Made by a program: the position numbers and the translations under genes. DNA of 64,000 nt from Sinohyriopsis cumingii (taxonomy: Eukaryota; Mollusca; Bivalvia; Unionida; Unionidae): NCBI GenBank assembly GCA_028554795.2, contig CM068839.1:10257220-10321219 (forward strand), read 5' to 3'. Below are positions 52,257-63,333 of the stretch, piece after piece. How positions within the stretch are numbered: the stretch's first letter is position 1; the number at the start of each line of letters is the position of its first letter. The notes beneath the pieces are model-generated. The model made no database searches. It was given only the letters and a program-made list of their open reading frames with translations, and had not been told where the DNA came from.

Positions 52257-52757
52257 ATGGAAGACTGTTATCCCTCTTTACCTAGTGGAGAAACTTTGGA
52301 GATGGAATGTGAGGAGACCGTGGAAGGAGAATCCCAAGACATAGACGATGAAGTTATAATGAAGTCAAGATGGCCAGAACAAGAAGCCCATTTAGTCTCC
52401 TGTTTTGTCAAACACTTGGTCGAAAAGATGACGGAATTGATCAAGAAAGATTGCTATGGATGTCAAAACGATCATCCCAGTCAAATTCAACACGATAAAT
52501 GCCTGATGCTGAGTTAAGAAGAAAAATTGGACGAATATCTGGACGAAGCTTGGAGTCTCATCTCGGACGAAGTCGTGTTGCATCAGTGGTATAAAGACTT
52601 GCGTGAACATTCTTGTCCACCATTAACCACTCAAGAGATCCATCGTATCGAAGCTCTCCTAAATCAGAGTGAGGAGACGAAACGAAGAAACGGTTATTTG
52701 TCAGACATTTTCAAGCAAAAAGTCAGGATCGAATTGATGACTGGTCATTACCTGTGA
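52257..52757 (+). pseudogene. Unidentified gene after MCP, element B, one TAA
   Basis: The frame starts MEDCYPSLPSGETLEMECEE and has TAA at 52515-52517, then runs on in frame with YLDEAWSL, WYKDLREHSCPPLTT and a helical end. The product would be acidic and helical. Family unknown. Confidence 0.5.
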
Positions 52758-52770
52758 AGAAGAAAAAAAC

Positions 52771-53331
52771 ATGGATACCTGGGAACTTTATTACCTTTTG
52801 AACCACAGCTCGTACACGGCTTCTTGGAATCCTGTCGTCTGTGCTAAAGATGAACTCCCTCATCGCAAACCTCAAGACCATCAAGCTTATGTGATCAACA
52901 CGGACGACAGTCATCTCCCAGGAACCCACTGGGTAGCCGTCTACTTTCCTCAAGAAGGATGTGTGGAATATTTCGATTCGTACGGATTGCCCCCTTTGGA
53001 AGACAATATCATCGACTTTATGAGAAGAAATGCTCAGACCACCCGATTCAATAATGTGAAATTACAAGGCACAGATTCCTTGGTGTGCGGACAGTATTGT
53101 GTGTATTTTCTGCATCATCGCAGCCTGGGCTATTCCTTAGAACATTTAGTGACTCATTTTGATCCTCGTTCTTCTTCAAGAAACGATGTGAAAGTAGATC
53201 GATGGTTTTGTGACCATTATGCTTATCTTTTGTCTCAAGCTAGGAAACGTAGTGTCCATCAATGGCCTAATGACTTCCATCAGTGGAAATCACAATTTCA
53301 TTCACAACGTTGTCAACCCTGTTTAAAGTAG
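52771..53331 (+). CDS. PRO: Adenain-type cysteine protease, element B
   Basis: The 186-residue product has the catalytic His in GTHWVAVYF (about residue 53), an acidic residue in VEYFDSYG (about 69), Gln in KLQGTDS and Cys in VCGQYCVYFL (about 113), as in adenovirus maturation proteases and Ulp1-type enzymes. It would process capsid proteins. It follows the previous gene by 13 bases. The region coding for the catalytic part is deleted in A. Confidence 0.9.
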   Translation: MDTWELYYLLNHSSYTASWNPVVCAKDELPHRKPQDHQAYVINTDDSHLPGTHWVAVYFPQEGCVEYFDSYGLPPLEDNIIDFMRRNAQTTRFNNVKLQGTDSLVCGQYCVYFLHHRSLGYSLEHLVTHFDPRSSSRNDVKVDRWFCDHYAYLLSQARKRSVHQWPNDFHQWKSQFHSQRCQPCLK

Positions 53332-53567
53332 AGTGTTAATTGAAAAAAAATGTTTGTCATTAGAAAAAGAGTTTGATGTTATATTGTTGAGTTATTGTTA
53401 AAAATCTTGGAGTTGTTAGTGTTAAGTGATTTTGAATAAGAAATGTTGTGTTTTGAAAAAAAATGCCTTTGTCTTTTGTTTGGCTATAAGAATGTTGATT
53501 CATGCTCTTTGACTTCTTACTATCCCTCTCATGACACTCATTGAACGTTGTGGCTCGAAAACCGTAG

Positions 53568-53605
53568 AGGTATGTTTTCCTTCACGTCCGCGCTTTGACT
53601 TTAAG
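53568..53605 (+). promoter_or_regulatory. R1 promoter cassette (B)
   Basis: TATGTTTTCCTTCACGTCCG followed by CGC and TTTAAG; 55 bases before the R1 ATG. Confidence 0.5.
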
Positions 53606-53659
53606 AACCGGGGTAGTTTCCAGTCTAACCATCCATTGTCGACTCATCCTCCTACGAAG

Positions 53660-54082
53660 ATGTGCTCCAAACTAGCTAAGCTAAACGAAGCCTACGTGAA
53701 TTTGCATAGGGTCAGACACAGTCTGATACCGAAGCCAGAAGAGATAGAGAATGTGAGAATGTTAAAAGTCACTGAAGACCTGATAGAAGAGCTCTTCAGA
53801 GAAGAAGTGAACAGGGAGAAAGAAGAATGGACAGAGAAGTACAGACTTCAGAGACAGCAACAACAGCAACAGCAGCAGCAGCAGCAACCTGAACCTGACA
53901 GAGGCTTTGTCGATTGTCGTATCGACACCAAAGAGTTCTTCTTCTCTTTCCGAAGAAGCAGACCTATCGTCAGAAAGTCTATCCTCAGAGGACGTCGCAT
54001 TCTTAGAAACTTAAAGATTGCCATAGCAAACACAAAAAAACAGCCCTTTTCAGGGCTACCCAATACTCTAGAAAAGAAATAA
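53660..54082 (+). CDS. R1 terminal gene, element B, stop lost
   Basis: The product matches A (shorter polyglutamine run), but a single change turns the normal TAA into TTA. The frame then runs on through the histone-type stem-loop and ends at a TAA at 54080-54082, inside the purine element. If the mRNA is cut after the stem-loop it would have no stop codon. Original stop position: about 54011-54013. Confidence 0.6.
   Translation: MCSKLAKLNEAYVNLHRVRHSLIPKPEEIENVRMLKVTEDLIEELFREEVNREKEEWTEKYRLQRQQQQQQQQQQQPEPDRGFVDCRIDTKEFFFSFRRSRPIVRKSILRGRRILRNLKIAIANTKKQPFSGLPNTLEKK
54042..54080 (+). terminator. Histone-type mRNA 3' end after R1 (B)
   Basis: AGCCCT-TTTC-AGGGCT (54042-54057), ACCCA, then CTAGAAAAGAAAT. 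Confidence 0.85.
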
Positions 54083-54370
54083 CAATCCATTTGCCAATGT
54101 GTGTATGTAGAGTAGTGTGAATATAAACACTAACTCTTTTTTATAGTGTGAGGGTATGTGTTTGTGTACATGATTGTGTGTTTGTAAGTGCTTACGTACG
54201 TTTGTTTGGATAGTAGATTAAGATCATGTTTTTTGCTGTTTGAGGTGTGGGGAGAGTAGATTTGGGGTTTGATTGCTTTGCGTATGTGGATAGCATATTG
54301 AAGTGATCAATGAAAATTTTTAAATTAGTAATGGGTAGTATAAAAAAAGTGAGTGAGTGTTTCTTTTAGG

Positions 54371-54458
54371 TCCGCGCGTTGTTTGGTTATGATCTAGGTA
54401 AGATCAATTTTGTTTTAGGGGAATGTTTTCCATCACGTCCGCGCTTTCAGTATAAATT
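54371..54458 (+). promoter_or_regulatory. R2 promoter cassette with TATA box (B)
   Basis: TCCGCGCGTTG, TTATGATCTAGGTAAGATC, GAATGTTTTCCATCACGTCC and TATAAATT (54451-54458), 52 bases before the ATG. Confidence 0.6.
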
Positions 54459-54510
54459 AAAAATCGTTCGGCAGTCTAGCTACCCTTGTTGATTGATCAA
54501 CACCACCAGA

Positions 54511-54819
54511 ATGAACACCAGACCAGCTAAACTGCTTGAACTTCATGTACACCTGGAATATGCCAGGCGTATAGTGAATGAGCTGGCTGCAGAGGCCATC
54601 GTAGAAGAGGGAAGGATGAAAGAGGAGGAGAGAAGAAACAAAGAAGAGGAGGAGAGAAGAAACAAAGAAGAGGAGAGAGGAAATTTCAGAATCCCAGAGA
54701 CAGAAAATTGGGATTCTGAAGCCACTTATCCCGCCTCTGCTCTCCCCCAAAAAAGAGTGAAAAGAGACTGGGGAAGAAGATGTGTGTGTGGTGCCAGGCC
54801 TGGAAGGTGCCATCATTAA
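54511..54819 (+). CDS. R2 terminal gene, element B
   Basis: 102 residues: LAKLLELHVHLEYARRIVNE-like N-terminal helix, a shorter charged coiled coil (RRNKEEE repeats), FRIPETENWDSEA and the C-terminal RCVCGARPGRCHH. The coiled coil is the main length difference from A and Z. Confidence 0.65.
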   Translation: MNTRPAKLLELHVHLEYARRIVNELAAEAIVEEGRMKEEERRNKEEEERRNKEEERGNFRIPETENWDSEATYPASALPQKRVKRDWGRRCVCGARPGRCHH

Positions 54820-54848
54820 CCAGGTGTCATGAAGTTAAAAAAAAAAAC

Positions 54849-54886
54849 AGCCCTTTTCAGGGCTACCCAATACTCTATAAAAGAAA
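54849..54886 (+). terminator. Histone-type mRNA 3' end after R2 (B)
   Basis: AGCCCT-TTTC-AGGGCT (54849-54864), ACCCA, then CTATAAAAGAAAT. Confidence 0.83.
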
Positions 54887-55212
54887 TAACAATCGACTTG
54901 CCAATGTGTGTATGTAGAGTAGTGTGAATATAAACACTGACTCTTTTTTTACCAAGTGTGAGTGTATGTGTTTGTGTTTGTGTTTGTAAGCGCTCACGTA
55001 CGTTTGTGTGAATAGTAGATTATGGCTTTGTTTATTGTTTCTTAGCGTATGTGGAGAGTATAGTTTGGGTTTTGTAACCGCTCACGTACGATTGTGTGGA
55101 TAGTAGATTATGGATTTCGTTTTAATGATTTGCGTGTGTAAATAGTAGATTTGGGTTTTGTTTATTGCTGGTTCACGTATGTGGATAGTAGATCATATGA
55201 AATGAGAAAAGT

Positions 55213-55318
55213 AGGGGATGTTTTCCTTCACGTCCGCGCGTTGTTTAGTCATGATCTAGGTAAGATCAATTTTGTTTTAGGGGGATGTTTTCCATCACGT
55301 CCGCGCTTTCACTATAAG
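55213..55318 (+). promoter_or_regulatory. R3 promoter with duplicated cassette (B)
   Basis: GATGTTTTCCTTCACGTCCG near 55217 and GATGTTTTCCATCACGTCCG near 55284, with TCATGATCTAGGTAAGATC between, then TATAAG (55313-55318). Confidence 0.6.
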
Positions 55319-55368
55319 AACCCACAAAGTTTGATGTTGGAACCATTCTAAGGAATAACTGAAACAAA

Positions 55369-55965
55369 ATGACTCAAGTATCAGTTTTGTTTAATCTATT
55401 GAGAGACATCTATTTTTGGATAATGGATATAGAATATGTTGTAGGAAGAATAGAAGAGGAATGGAGGCATGGAGATATGAAAGACTTGGTAACCAGTCAA
55501 GTTCAAGGCCTAAAGACAGCAAGAGATATCATAGCAGGGATGATAGAAGAAGAAGTCAATAAGTCAAGAGGCTTCATTAACCCACCTTACTTCAGAGTGG
55601 GAAGTTTGAAGGAAGCACTGGATCATGTCATCCAAGTCCGGTGCTTCCTAGAAAAGATATTGTACTGGACAGAGTGGAGGAATGTAAAATGGGGGTTGGA
55701 CAAGATGAAGAAAGGGGAAGATCTGATGAGAAAAGTAATGGAGGAAGAAGTAGAGAAGATTAAAGAGAGATGGAGGGAAGAAAGAAAAGATGAGGAAAAC
55801 AAAAAGAAAAAGGAAGAGTTTGAGAGGCTTAACAACAATTAGATGAAGATACAGACGAAGTTTAGAGAGTTGGGCCATCCTGACTGGTTACCGGAGTCAG
55901 ATATAAAGAAGAAGAAAGGATTATTAGAAAAGATAAGGGGATGGATGAAGAAGTGGGGGAAATAA
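55369..55965 (+). pseudogene. R3 terminal gene, element B, longer form with two helical modules and a TAG
   Basis: The 157 codons to the TAG at 55840-55842 hold two related helical modules: one around IMDIEYVVGRIEEEW...DIIAGMIEEEV and one around LKEALDHVIQVRCFLEKILY...DLMRKVMEEEV. Z and A have one. After the stop the frame continues to 55965 with a Trp/Lys tail (IRGWMKKWGK) like that of Z. The promoter and 3' end are those of R3, so it occupies the R3 position. Confidence 0.6.
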
Positions 55966-55986
55966 AAGAAGAAGAAGAAAGCCAAG

Positions 55987-56026
55987 GGCCCTTTTCAGGG
56001 CCACCCACATCTCTCGAAAAGAGGTT
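55987..56026 (+). terminator. Histone-type mRNA 3' end after R3 (B), at the inner edge of the TIR
   Basis: GGCCCT-TTTC-AGGGCC (55987-56002), ACCCA, then CTCTCGAAAAGAGGT; 21 bases after the outer stop at 55965. Confidence 0.88.
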
Positions 56027-56044
56027 GACTTTCAATTGCCTACC

Positions 56045-56377
56045 CCATTTTTTAAAAAATTTTTTTAAAAAAAATAAAAAATAGAGTGACCCAAGACTTT
56101 TTTCCCCATGTTCAATTTCCCTTGAGGCTAGAGTGACCCAAGACTTTTTCCCCCATGTTCAATTTCCCTTGTCCCTATATCGTCCCACGATTTTTCCCCA
56201 TGTTAATTAGCCCTTGTCCCTATATCGTCCCACGAACCATTCCCTAATGTTAATTCCCCTTGTCCCTATATCGTCCCAGGGGTTTTCTCCATGTTAAATT
56301 TACATAGTCCCTATATCGTCCCAGGGGTGTTTTTTATGATAAGTCCCATAGTCCCTAAATCGTCCCCCATTACTACT
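56045..56377 (+). repeat. Right terminal repeat of element B
   Basis: Inner units have the core TTGAGGCTAGAGTGACCC (two), outer ones TTGTCCCTATATCGTCCC (several), ending CCCCCATTACTACT. There is no internal ACTACT end here, unlike the left side. Confidence 0.85.
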
Positions 56378-56383
56378 ATCGGT
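56378..56383 (+). repeat. Target-site duplication of B (right)
   Basis: ATCGGT, equal to 35507-35512. Confidence 0.9.
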
Positions 56384-58353
56384 AAAGAAGAGGACGGTTA
56401 CCCAAGGGTGCATTGAGTGGGGGGAGGATATGAGGAATTCCCGATATGAGATTCACATGTGGGTCCAGACACGGCGAAGAAGAGATGGGGTTCATCTTTT
56501 CTTTCTATGACTATAGCATTCGCCTAGATTAAGTAAAGCAAGACAGACAGCATCTGTGGTCGTTGTTACCAGTGCTGCAAGACTTATAATCTTATTGCCG
56601 ATGTACAGTGAAAAACCAAGATGATGGATGCAGTCTTCCCCTAGACTGCTAACATTACACCTGCAAAAATAAAAACAACAACAACAAAATCCCTCATGTG
56701 CCAGCAAATTGCAGCATTTAAACATGGTTTCTAATGGAACTTTGGAAGTGCGCAAACAGGTACGACCATGACTTGATCTGTTGGCCTAACAAATTATTCT
56801 CGATTATGTTGGGACGACATAAGAATATGTTCATGTTTTTAGTGGGTTTTTCATTTGTTTGTTTTGGGGGCTTGTATGGGTTTTTCTACAGAGGAGTTAC
56901 TTATTCATGAAATAAATGACTCGGTCTCTTCTGTATGACTCATCCGTACTGCTTTCCCAGACTTTGAACCAGCACATGTATGGTTGTTGGATTTAAAACG
57001 CTTTCAAACTATATTATAAACCACTACAACATAAAATTTCAGCAATATTTATAATAGATTTGTTCTTCTATGAAACCTCTCTGTGATTGGATTCAAAGTC
57101 ACAAACGTTGTATTCTCACACGGATAACGAACATTTGACTTTTTTCCAATGAAGTTCTCAATACCAAGCGAAGTACGCAAATACGCAATTTCAAACACTC
57201 GCACGTGGCTGACATGAGGTCGATGTTTCCCCTGTTTCTAAAGAACTTAAGACATTAGTTGTCAACTGAAAGGTCCTAATACCATGAACAACCACCCATC
57301 TAAGCAACTTACTACCAAACATACACGAGGCTATAATTTCACACTTGTATGGTGTGTTTGTTTTTCTTGCATCACACTTAAATTTATCAGTATGATTTTC
57401 TAAAGATCTTTTTTCATGCCATGTTCTACAATACACAACCCAAACACCTAATACACAAAAAATTTCCTGTCTCAAATTGCTAAACACTTGTACGAGAGAA
57501 TATGGGAGGATCCATTTTACAAAACTAAATCCGTACTACCATATATTGTAGTAAATACTGCAAACCGTGACGTTTGCTCCTATTAATTGGGTAATTACTT
57601 TTTACAGGACAAATCTTCACAACGCCGACTCCCCACGATCAAACAAATAGTCACTAAAAATATCACAAAGCTATAAACGGCACACGCGCTAAGCTTGTTA
57701 CAATATTTACCCAAGACATAAAATAAAAGTAATATTGGAAATAGGTTTATGCTTAAAGTTATAGAAGTATACAGAGCAAATATTGTAGAGATCATGTATG
57801 AGTACGAACGATTTGGGGCAAGGAAATTTTAACTTTCAACAGCTTGTCTTCTCAGAGATTTATTTAATTGTTTGTCAGTTTTAATTTTTTTTAATTATAT
57901 TATATGCTATTATAATGTAAATTTATTTACTGGAGATGATATTTTCCCAGAAAATGGTTGAATCATTCCTTTCATAAACACCAGGTGTTGGCCTGATGCT
58001 GACCTTGATTTAAAATTAGTAAACAATATTCTATTTTTATTTTAAAATGATTGGTTCTTGCCTATGTCATGACGGGACTTTGGTTTAAGATGTAAACAAC
58101 TTTTTTATAATTTACTTTTTTATTTCCTAGGGAAAATTATTGGTCTAATCAAGGCCATATTCTGTGTTCGTGATAAAAACATGATCACGTGACCCCCCTT
58201 CTGATTTCGCAACTGGGGGAATTTTGAAACTGCGTCTTATAATACAAAATAACCTTTGTTTTAGAGATATATCTCTCAGTTTTGGGCTTTTACACTTAGT
58301 ATAAGTTGTTTTCTTTGTTGTTACCAGATTTTGAGCTAATTATCTTCAGATCA
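56384..58353. other. Host sequence without recognised features
   Basis: AT-rich DNA. Open frames on the minus strand at 56492-56755 and 57191-57487 are under 100 codons and show no motif I can name. Confidence 0.35.
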
Positions 58354-58789
58354 TTTGGATTTCAAAAGGATTGATTTTTTTTATTCTCTGGAAATATTTA
58401 ACGAGTGCTCATATAGAAATTTTGGAAAGATATTGCTTACAAGTTTAATTTGGATTTCCAACACTGGAGTGCCATTTTTTGTATTTCTACAAGGAACTGT
58501 AGATAAGCACAGTACTGACTACATCATACGTCATCGTCACCCATCTTGGATTTTCCATCAGGATTCGAACTTGAAATTATTAGAACATTTGTTACAAGGA
58601 ATTTTGCAAAATAATTCGTGGATTATTCTTAGATTATTTTTGGATTTGATTCTTGAAACCGTAAGTTCTTCTCCTTTTTTCATTTTTACAGAATATTTCC
58701 AGGAAAATAAGTTATTTGTTAAATTTTAAAAAGCTCGTTGTTTTCACTCTTTCTGTGTTACTGTTTATTCGACCCTAAACACGTAACAA
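58354..58789 (+). repeat. Dispersed repeat, copy 2 (first copy at 3692-4106)
   Basis: Matches 3692-4106 in the same orientation from GGATTTCAAAAGGATT to CCTAAACACGTAACAA. It is flanked downstream by a TTTA run. A hydrophobic open frame crosses it (58355-58729) and ends shortly after a T-rich tract and ACAG. Confidence 0.7.
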
Positions 58790-58797
58790 TTTATTTT

Positions 58798-58803
58798 TCA
58801 AAT

Positions 58804-58838
<35 letters not shown>

Positions 58839-58841
58839 TTA
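58798..58841 (+). repeat. (TTTA)n microsatellite
   Basis: About ten ATTT units. Confidence 0.9.
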
Positions 58842-59070
58842 CTATCTGTCACGACATATAATATCTCAAAATGACAAAGTGCGTGATAACAAAATGTTTT
58901 TACTAAACAGCAAATTAAGAACCAGACCTAACAGACTAAGAACTCATTCAATCAACCTGTTAATAATTTTATTTCTAAATGATTGCATTAAACTTCTCTT
59001 ATTTTTGAACCAAATAGTAGGGTATATTATTATATGACATACCTTTAATTAAAGTTTCAAATGTCTTCGA

Positions 59071-59620
59071 ATGACCCTAATATGGATGTATGGTTAGTTC
59101 ATGCTAGTGTCAATGTGCCATTAGCAAATATAATTAGCCCATGGTTAGTTCACCTTGCGGTCACTGTGCCAATAACAATAGAATTAATCCATGGCTGGAT
59201 CATCTTGCTGTCAACGTGACAATAACAATAGAATTAATCCATGGCTAGATCATATTGCTGTCATGGTGACAATAACAATAGAATTAATCCATGGCTAGAT
59301 CATCTTGCTGTCACTGTGCCAATAACAATAGAATTAATCCATGGCTGGATCATCTTGCTGTCAATGTGCCAATAACAATAGAATTAATCCATGGCTGGAT
59401 CATCTTGTTGTCAATGTGCCAATAACAATAGAATTAATCCATGGCTAGATCATCTTGCTGTCACTGTGCCAATGACAATAGAATTAATCCATGGCTGGAT
59501 CATCTTGCTGTCAACGTGTCAATAACGATAGAATTAATCCATGGCTGGATCATCTTGCTGTCAACGTGCCAGTAACGATAGAATTAATTCATTTCTGGAT
59601 CATCTTGCTGTCAACGTGCC
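59071..59620 (+). repeat. 50-bp minisatellite, eleven copies
   Basis: Units AATAACAATAGAATTAATCC followed by ATGGCTGGATCATCTTGCTG and ten more bases repeat with an exact 50-base period. The first two copies are the most diverged. Confidence 0.95.
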
Positions 59621-59805
59621 AGTAGAATTAGTCCGTGGCATGGACACCTCAAACCGGAAGCTACTCCGTCTCCAGCAGAATTGAGATTATTTAACTTGAT
59701 GAAAACTTTGATTATAAGTAAATCAAGACTCGCCAAAAATAAGTCTCAAAACCACATTACGTCTAAAACTCAATATATACCAACTGGAAAAGAAATAGCA
59801 ATTTC

Positions 59806-59981
59806 ATGGATGGAAATATTAAGAAATCGTATGTGTAAGGAATTTCAATATGGATGGAAATATCAAGAAATCGTATGTGTTACGAATTTCAATATGGATG
59901 GAAATATTAAGAAATCGTATGTGTAACGAATTTCAATATGGATGGAAATATTAAGAAATCGTATGTGTAACGAATTTCAAT
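59806..59981 (+). repeat. 44-bp minisatellite, four copies
   Basis: ATGGATGGAAATATTAAGAA plus 24 bases, starting at 59806, 59850, 59894 and 59938. Confidence 0.95.
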
Positions 59982-60532
59982 ATAGCTTAGCATATTAGTT
60001 CGAATAAACGTTTTTATATTTCAATAAATTTAAAATTTTCAGGTTTGGGCAATTAAAATTTAAAAAATATGTCTGAGTGACTGTTTTTTGCGTTGACTGG
60101 AATGCGTTCGTCTCTAATTTATGTCATAAAATTTTGACATTTTGGTGGATTAAACTAATATATTAGTCTAGAGAGATCATGTGTGTTTTTCTTTCCATCC
60201 TCTCTGCTTTAAATAAAACCCAACAAGCTTACATAAAGATGCCTGCCTATTTACCGAACCCACATTCTCCCTACCTTACACTCCACCAGACCTATTGGTC
60301 CTTTTCTCTGTTCATCCGTCCATTCTATCCATTTCTCTATCACCACCCACCCCTTTACTAAATGTCCTGCAGTTTAACATATGCATTATACAACGACTTT
60401 ATTGTAATTCGGTTCTATAATTTACGTGTCAAATTATTTAATAAAGCACCATATTCAGAGATTTCCAGAGAAAAAGAATAAATACCTTGAAAAGAAACTC
60501 AACACCTGTTGACGATAGCGCACGTCCAACCG
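59982..60532. other. Host sequence without recognised features
   Basis: AT-rich DNA, then a C/T-rich part near 60240-60360. No gene seen. Confidence 0.4.
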
Positions 60533-60716
60533 ACTGACACAGGCCCAGACCTAATATGTGCGGAGCTCAAGGCAGCATGCGGGGCCCAAGGCAGCAGCAA
60601 CAAGCGAAGAGCGGGGCCCCCGAGCAAAAAAATGCATTGCGGAATTGATTTCCTGAGACCGTAGGGCCCAATGTGGTTGCCTCGTTCGCCTTGCCCTACG
60701 GCCGGTCCTGGGCTGA
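60533..60716 (-). mobile_element. GC-rich short repeat, possible MITE
   Basis: A GC-rich island in AT-rich DNA with GGGCCC repeats. Read on the minus strand it begins CAGCCCAGGACCGGCC and its far end shows the imperfect counterpart CAGGCCCAGACC. This recalls non-autonomous DNA transposons with CAGGGCCGG-type ends, but no target duplication was found. Confidence 0.3.
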
Positions 60717-60784
60717 TATTTAATATTTTCATTGACACATTGAAAGTTTTTTCAATCAACCAAAAATCTGCATTAACAAGATCC

Positions 60785-60920
60785 ACTGCACGGTCTATTG
60801 TCCATGTTACAAAGCTAGACTGCACAGTCTGTCGTCCATGTTAGAAAGCTAGACTGCACAGTCTGTCGTCCATGTTAGAAAGTGGACAACGTTGTAACAT
60901 GAACGATAGACTGTGCAGTC
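60785..60920 (+). repeat. Three 34-bp direct repeats followed by an inverted copy
   Basis: ACTGCACAGTCTGTCGTCCA-type units start at 60785, 60819 and 60853, and the complement TAACATGAACGATAGACTGT runs to 60920. The last direct copy and the inverted one could form a hairpin. Confidence 0.7.
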
Positions 60921-61744
60921 ATGATTTGTTAAAACTCGTTGATCCGGAGAAGAAACGAACGTGTCCGGATTAACAAGGTGTGCGTGTGTGAATGAATGAA
61001 TATAACGATTCTTTTGACTTTAAATAAGAGCGAAAACCTACAAGTTTTGTAAAATTCAACAAAAAAAGTATTTACCAATAATACAAAGTGAAAATGTAAA
61101 AGAAAATAACTTAAAATAACTTATGGTATTGTGAATTGAATCCAAAGTCCTAATAATTAAAGTTCTGAATAAATTTTAGTGGTATCCCAAATTAAATACG
61201 ACGCTGGAAGTGTTGATGTGCCTGTGATGGCCTGTGTCGCAATAATACAATCCAAGAATATGTCCTTATCTGAATTTCACTATAAATCCAAGTCTCTATA
61301 TTTCCAAGATTTTTTTTTTATTTTGTCGAGAACTTTTTATTTCCAGAGAAGGATCACTTGATTTAAATAATTTGAATAAATGAATTGCAGTCCAAAGGAA
61401 ATACTGGACAAAACAATCATACAACAAATTCAGCTAAGATATAACAACACGAATAAACAATTTCTAAATAAACAATCTTAAATAGTCCTCTACTTGACCT
61501 CAGGCCACAATTAGCATTTTCTATATATACCTAATGGAGAATTTAATTTTGGAAGGTTCCAAATGTTTACAAGAATAAATCTTAGTTATAACTAGGAAGT
61601 CTATTACTAAAATTATAAAATAAAATGTGGTATAACAACGGGTAGACCCGGTATTTCATGGGGAATTTACAATGTCCTGGACTCAGATTGAGATAAACAT
61701 TTGTTTACAAAACCAAAATTAATGATTCAGGTCAGCTAGAAAAT

Positions 61745-61783
<39 letters not shown>

Positions 61784-62721
61784 AGCAAGATACCGTTCGC
61801 AACGATTTACTTATACTTAGAACCCAAAGATTTGTGAACGCTTGTTTAATCCAATTGCTGAACAGTTATCACGTGGTCGCGTCGAATATGGCGACATGCA
61901 TAAAATATTTGAGAATCAGTCTTTTTAAAATGATTTCTGGAATTTGTTTGGTCCATTTAATTGTTTACCGAAGAGAATGTATCGAGTTTCCTGTAATTAT
62001 ATTATTATAAACAACATATCATAAACGCCGCCTGTGAATACTGTATTTTCTTAAGATCAATCAAGCTTTGAACGAGATCCTCACGTTAGTTAATAATTAG
62101 AGACAATTGTCTTTTATTTCCAAACACATAACTGTCAAAGAAAACTCAAAAGTTGTATCTTTATCAATTAACATCCGCTCGTCATACCAATCGATGGCAT
62201 GCATTAAAACAATCTTTGAAAAGCTGGCTGTTTTTAGATGGCAATCAAACAAACTGCCCGAAGCTTTCAATGGACCGGAAAGTCGGCGAATTCCTGATAC
62301 GTGCAAATATTACGATTAGAATGCAGACGAGAAGTTAAAAAATAAATATTTACTCCTTATGTGTCAATAATTGATTTAAACAGTCAACGTTCACAGTATC
62401 ACCTCTGCATGAGAAACGGCGAAACTGACCTTGACAGTCACTGCAAGATGGAAATAACACGTGCAATAAGATGAAAGAAACTATAGTCATGAATGAAGCA
62501 TAAAAATAGGGTACATATAAACGCTAAATAAAGGTGTCGATTTACGTATCATGGCGAGATAGCAGGGTATAAAACTTACAGAACATAAAGCATTAGGAAC
62601 TGAACACATCCCCTTTTCAGTAAATTTGCTCGCAATTATTTTATTTTACCCAAACCACCAACTTCCAATACATTGTTTACTCGTACCCCTTTTTAATTTT
62701 TATAGACTTGCATGCAGGTTA

Positions 62722-62773
<52 letters not shown>

Positions 62774-63333
62774 CCTAAATCTCCATCAACTACTACTCAC
62801 AATAAACTGTATCATTAAATACAATCCTTTAAAAACATAAGTGAGAGTCGCCAGTAAAAACATTATTAGGTACTAATTGTTTTCATTCTCGTCATTGGTA
62901 ATGGTTTTCAGTGTTGCCAATTTCGGTGGCGTAGAACTGTCATTGATGTCATTAATTCTATTGGCACTCTTAACTAGTACAATTCGTTTTGGGAAGAAAC
63001 ACGATGCGGGATTAAATAAAAAAAGGTTTGAATGAACTCATAATCTTCGTTTTCTCATCCATTTTTGGGATGTTAAAAGTGTTCGTGCTTATCTTTAAAG
63101 GAGACCAGAAACCAATGGAAATATAGAATAATAATAAAAGTACTATAGCAGAAAACCTTATTCTGAAGTATCATCTGCGACTGGAATGCCAATATTTAAA
63201 TATTGGCCTATCTTCTAGGAGATGAATTTCCGTGACCTCGTATGCAAAATTTCCGCGCCTATTCGGTTACTTTCGGGATGTGACGTCATAGTAGCGACTC
63301 CAGCAACCCAAGTGGGAGTTGCCAGAGTAAAAG
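60921..63333. other. Host sequence with microsatellites, no gene
   Basis: (GA)n at about 61750-61778 and (GT)n at about 62726-62768. The rest is AT-rich without a supported gene. Confidence 0.4.

Larger units (their letters stand above)
35513..56377 (+). mobile_element. Polinton/Maverick-type element B, complete but defective
   Basis: The element is 20,865 bases long with outer inverted repeats AGTAGTAATGGGGGACGATT...AATCGTCCCCCATTACTACT and the exact 6-bp duplication ATCGGT (35507-35512 and 56378-56383). It holds the full Polinton gene set. Integrase, ATPase, protease and major capsid are open; PolB has a frameshift and a stop, and the minor capsid gene has a stop. The left end contains a second, inner repeat end. 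Confidence 0.95.
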
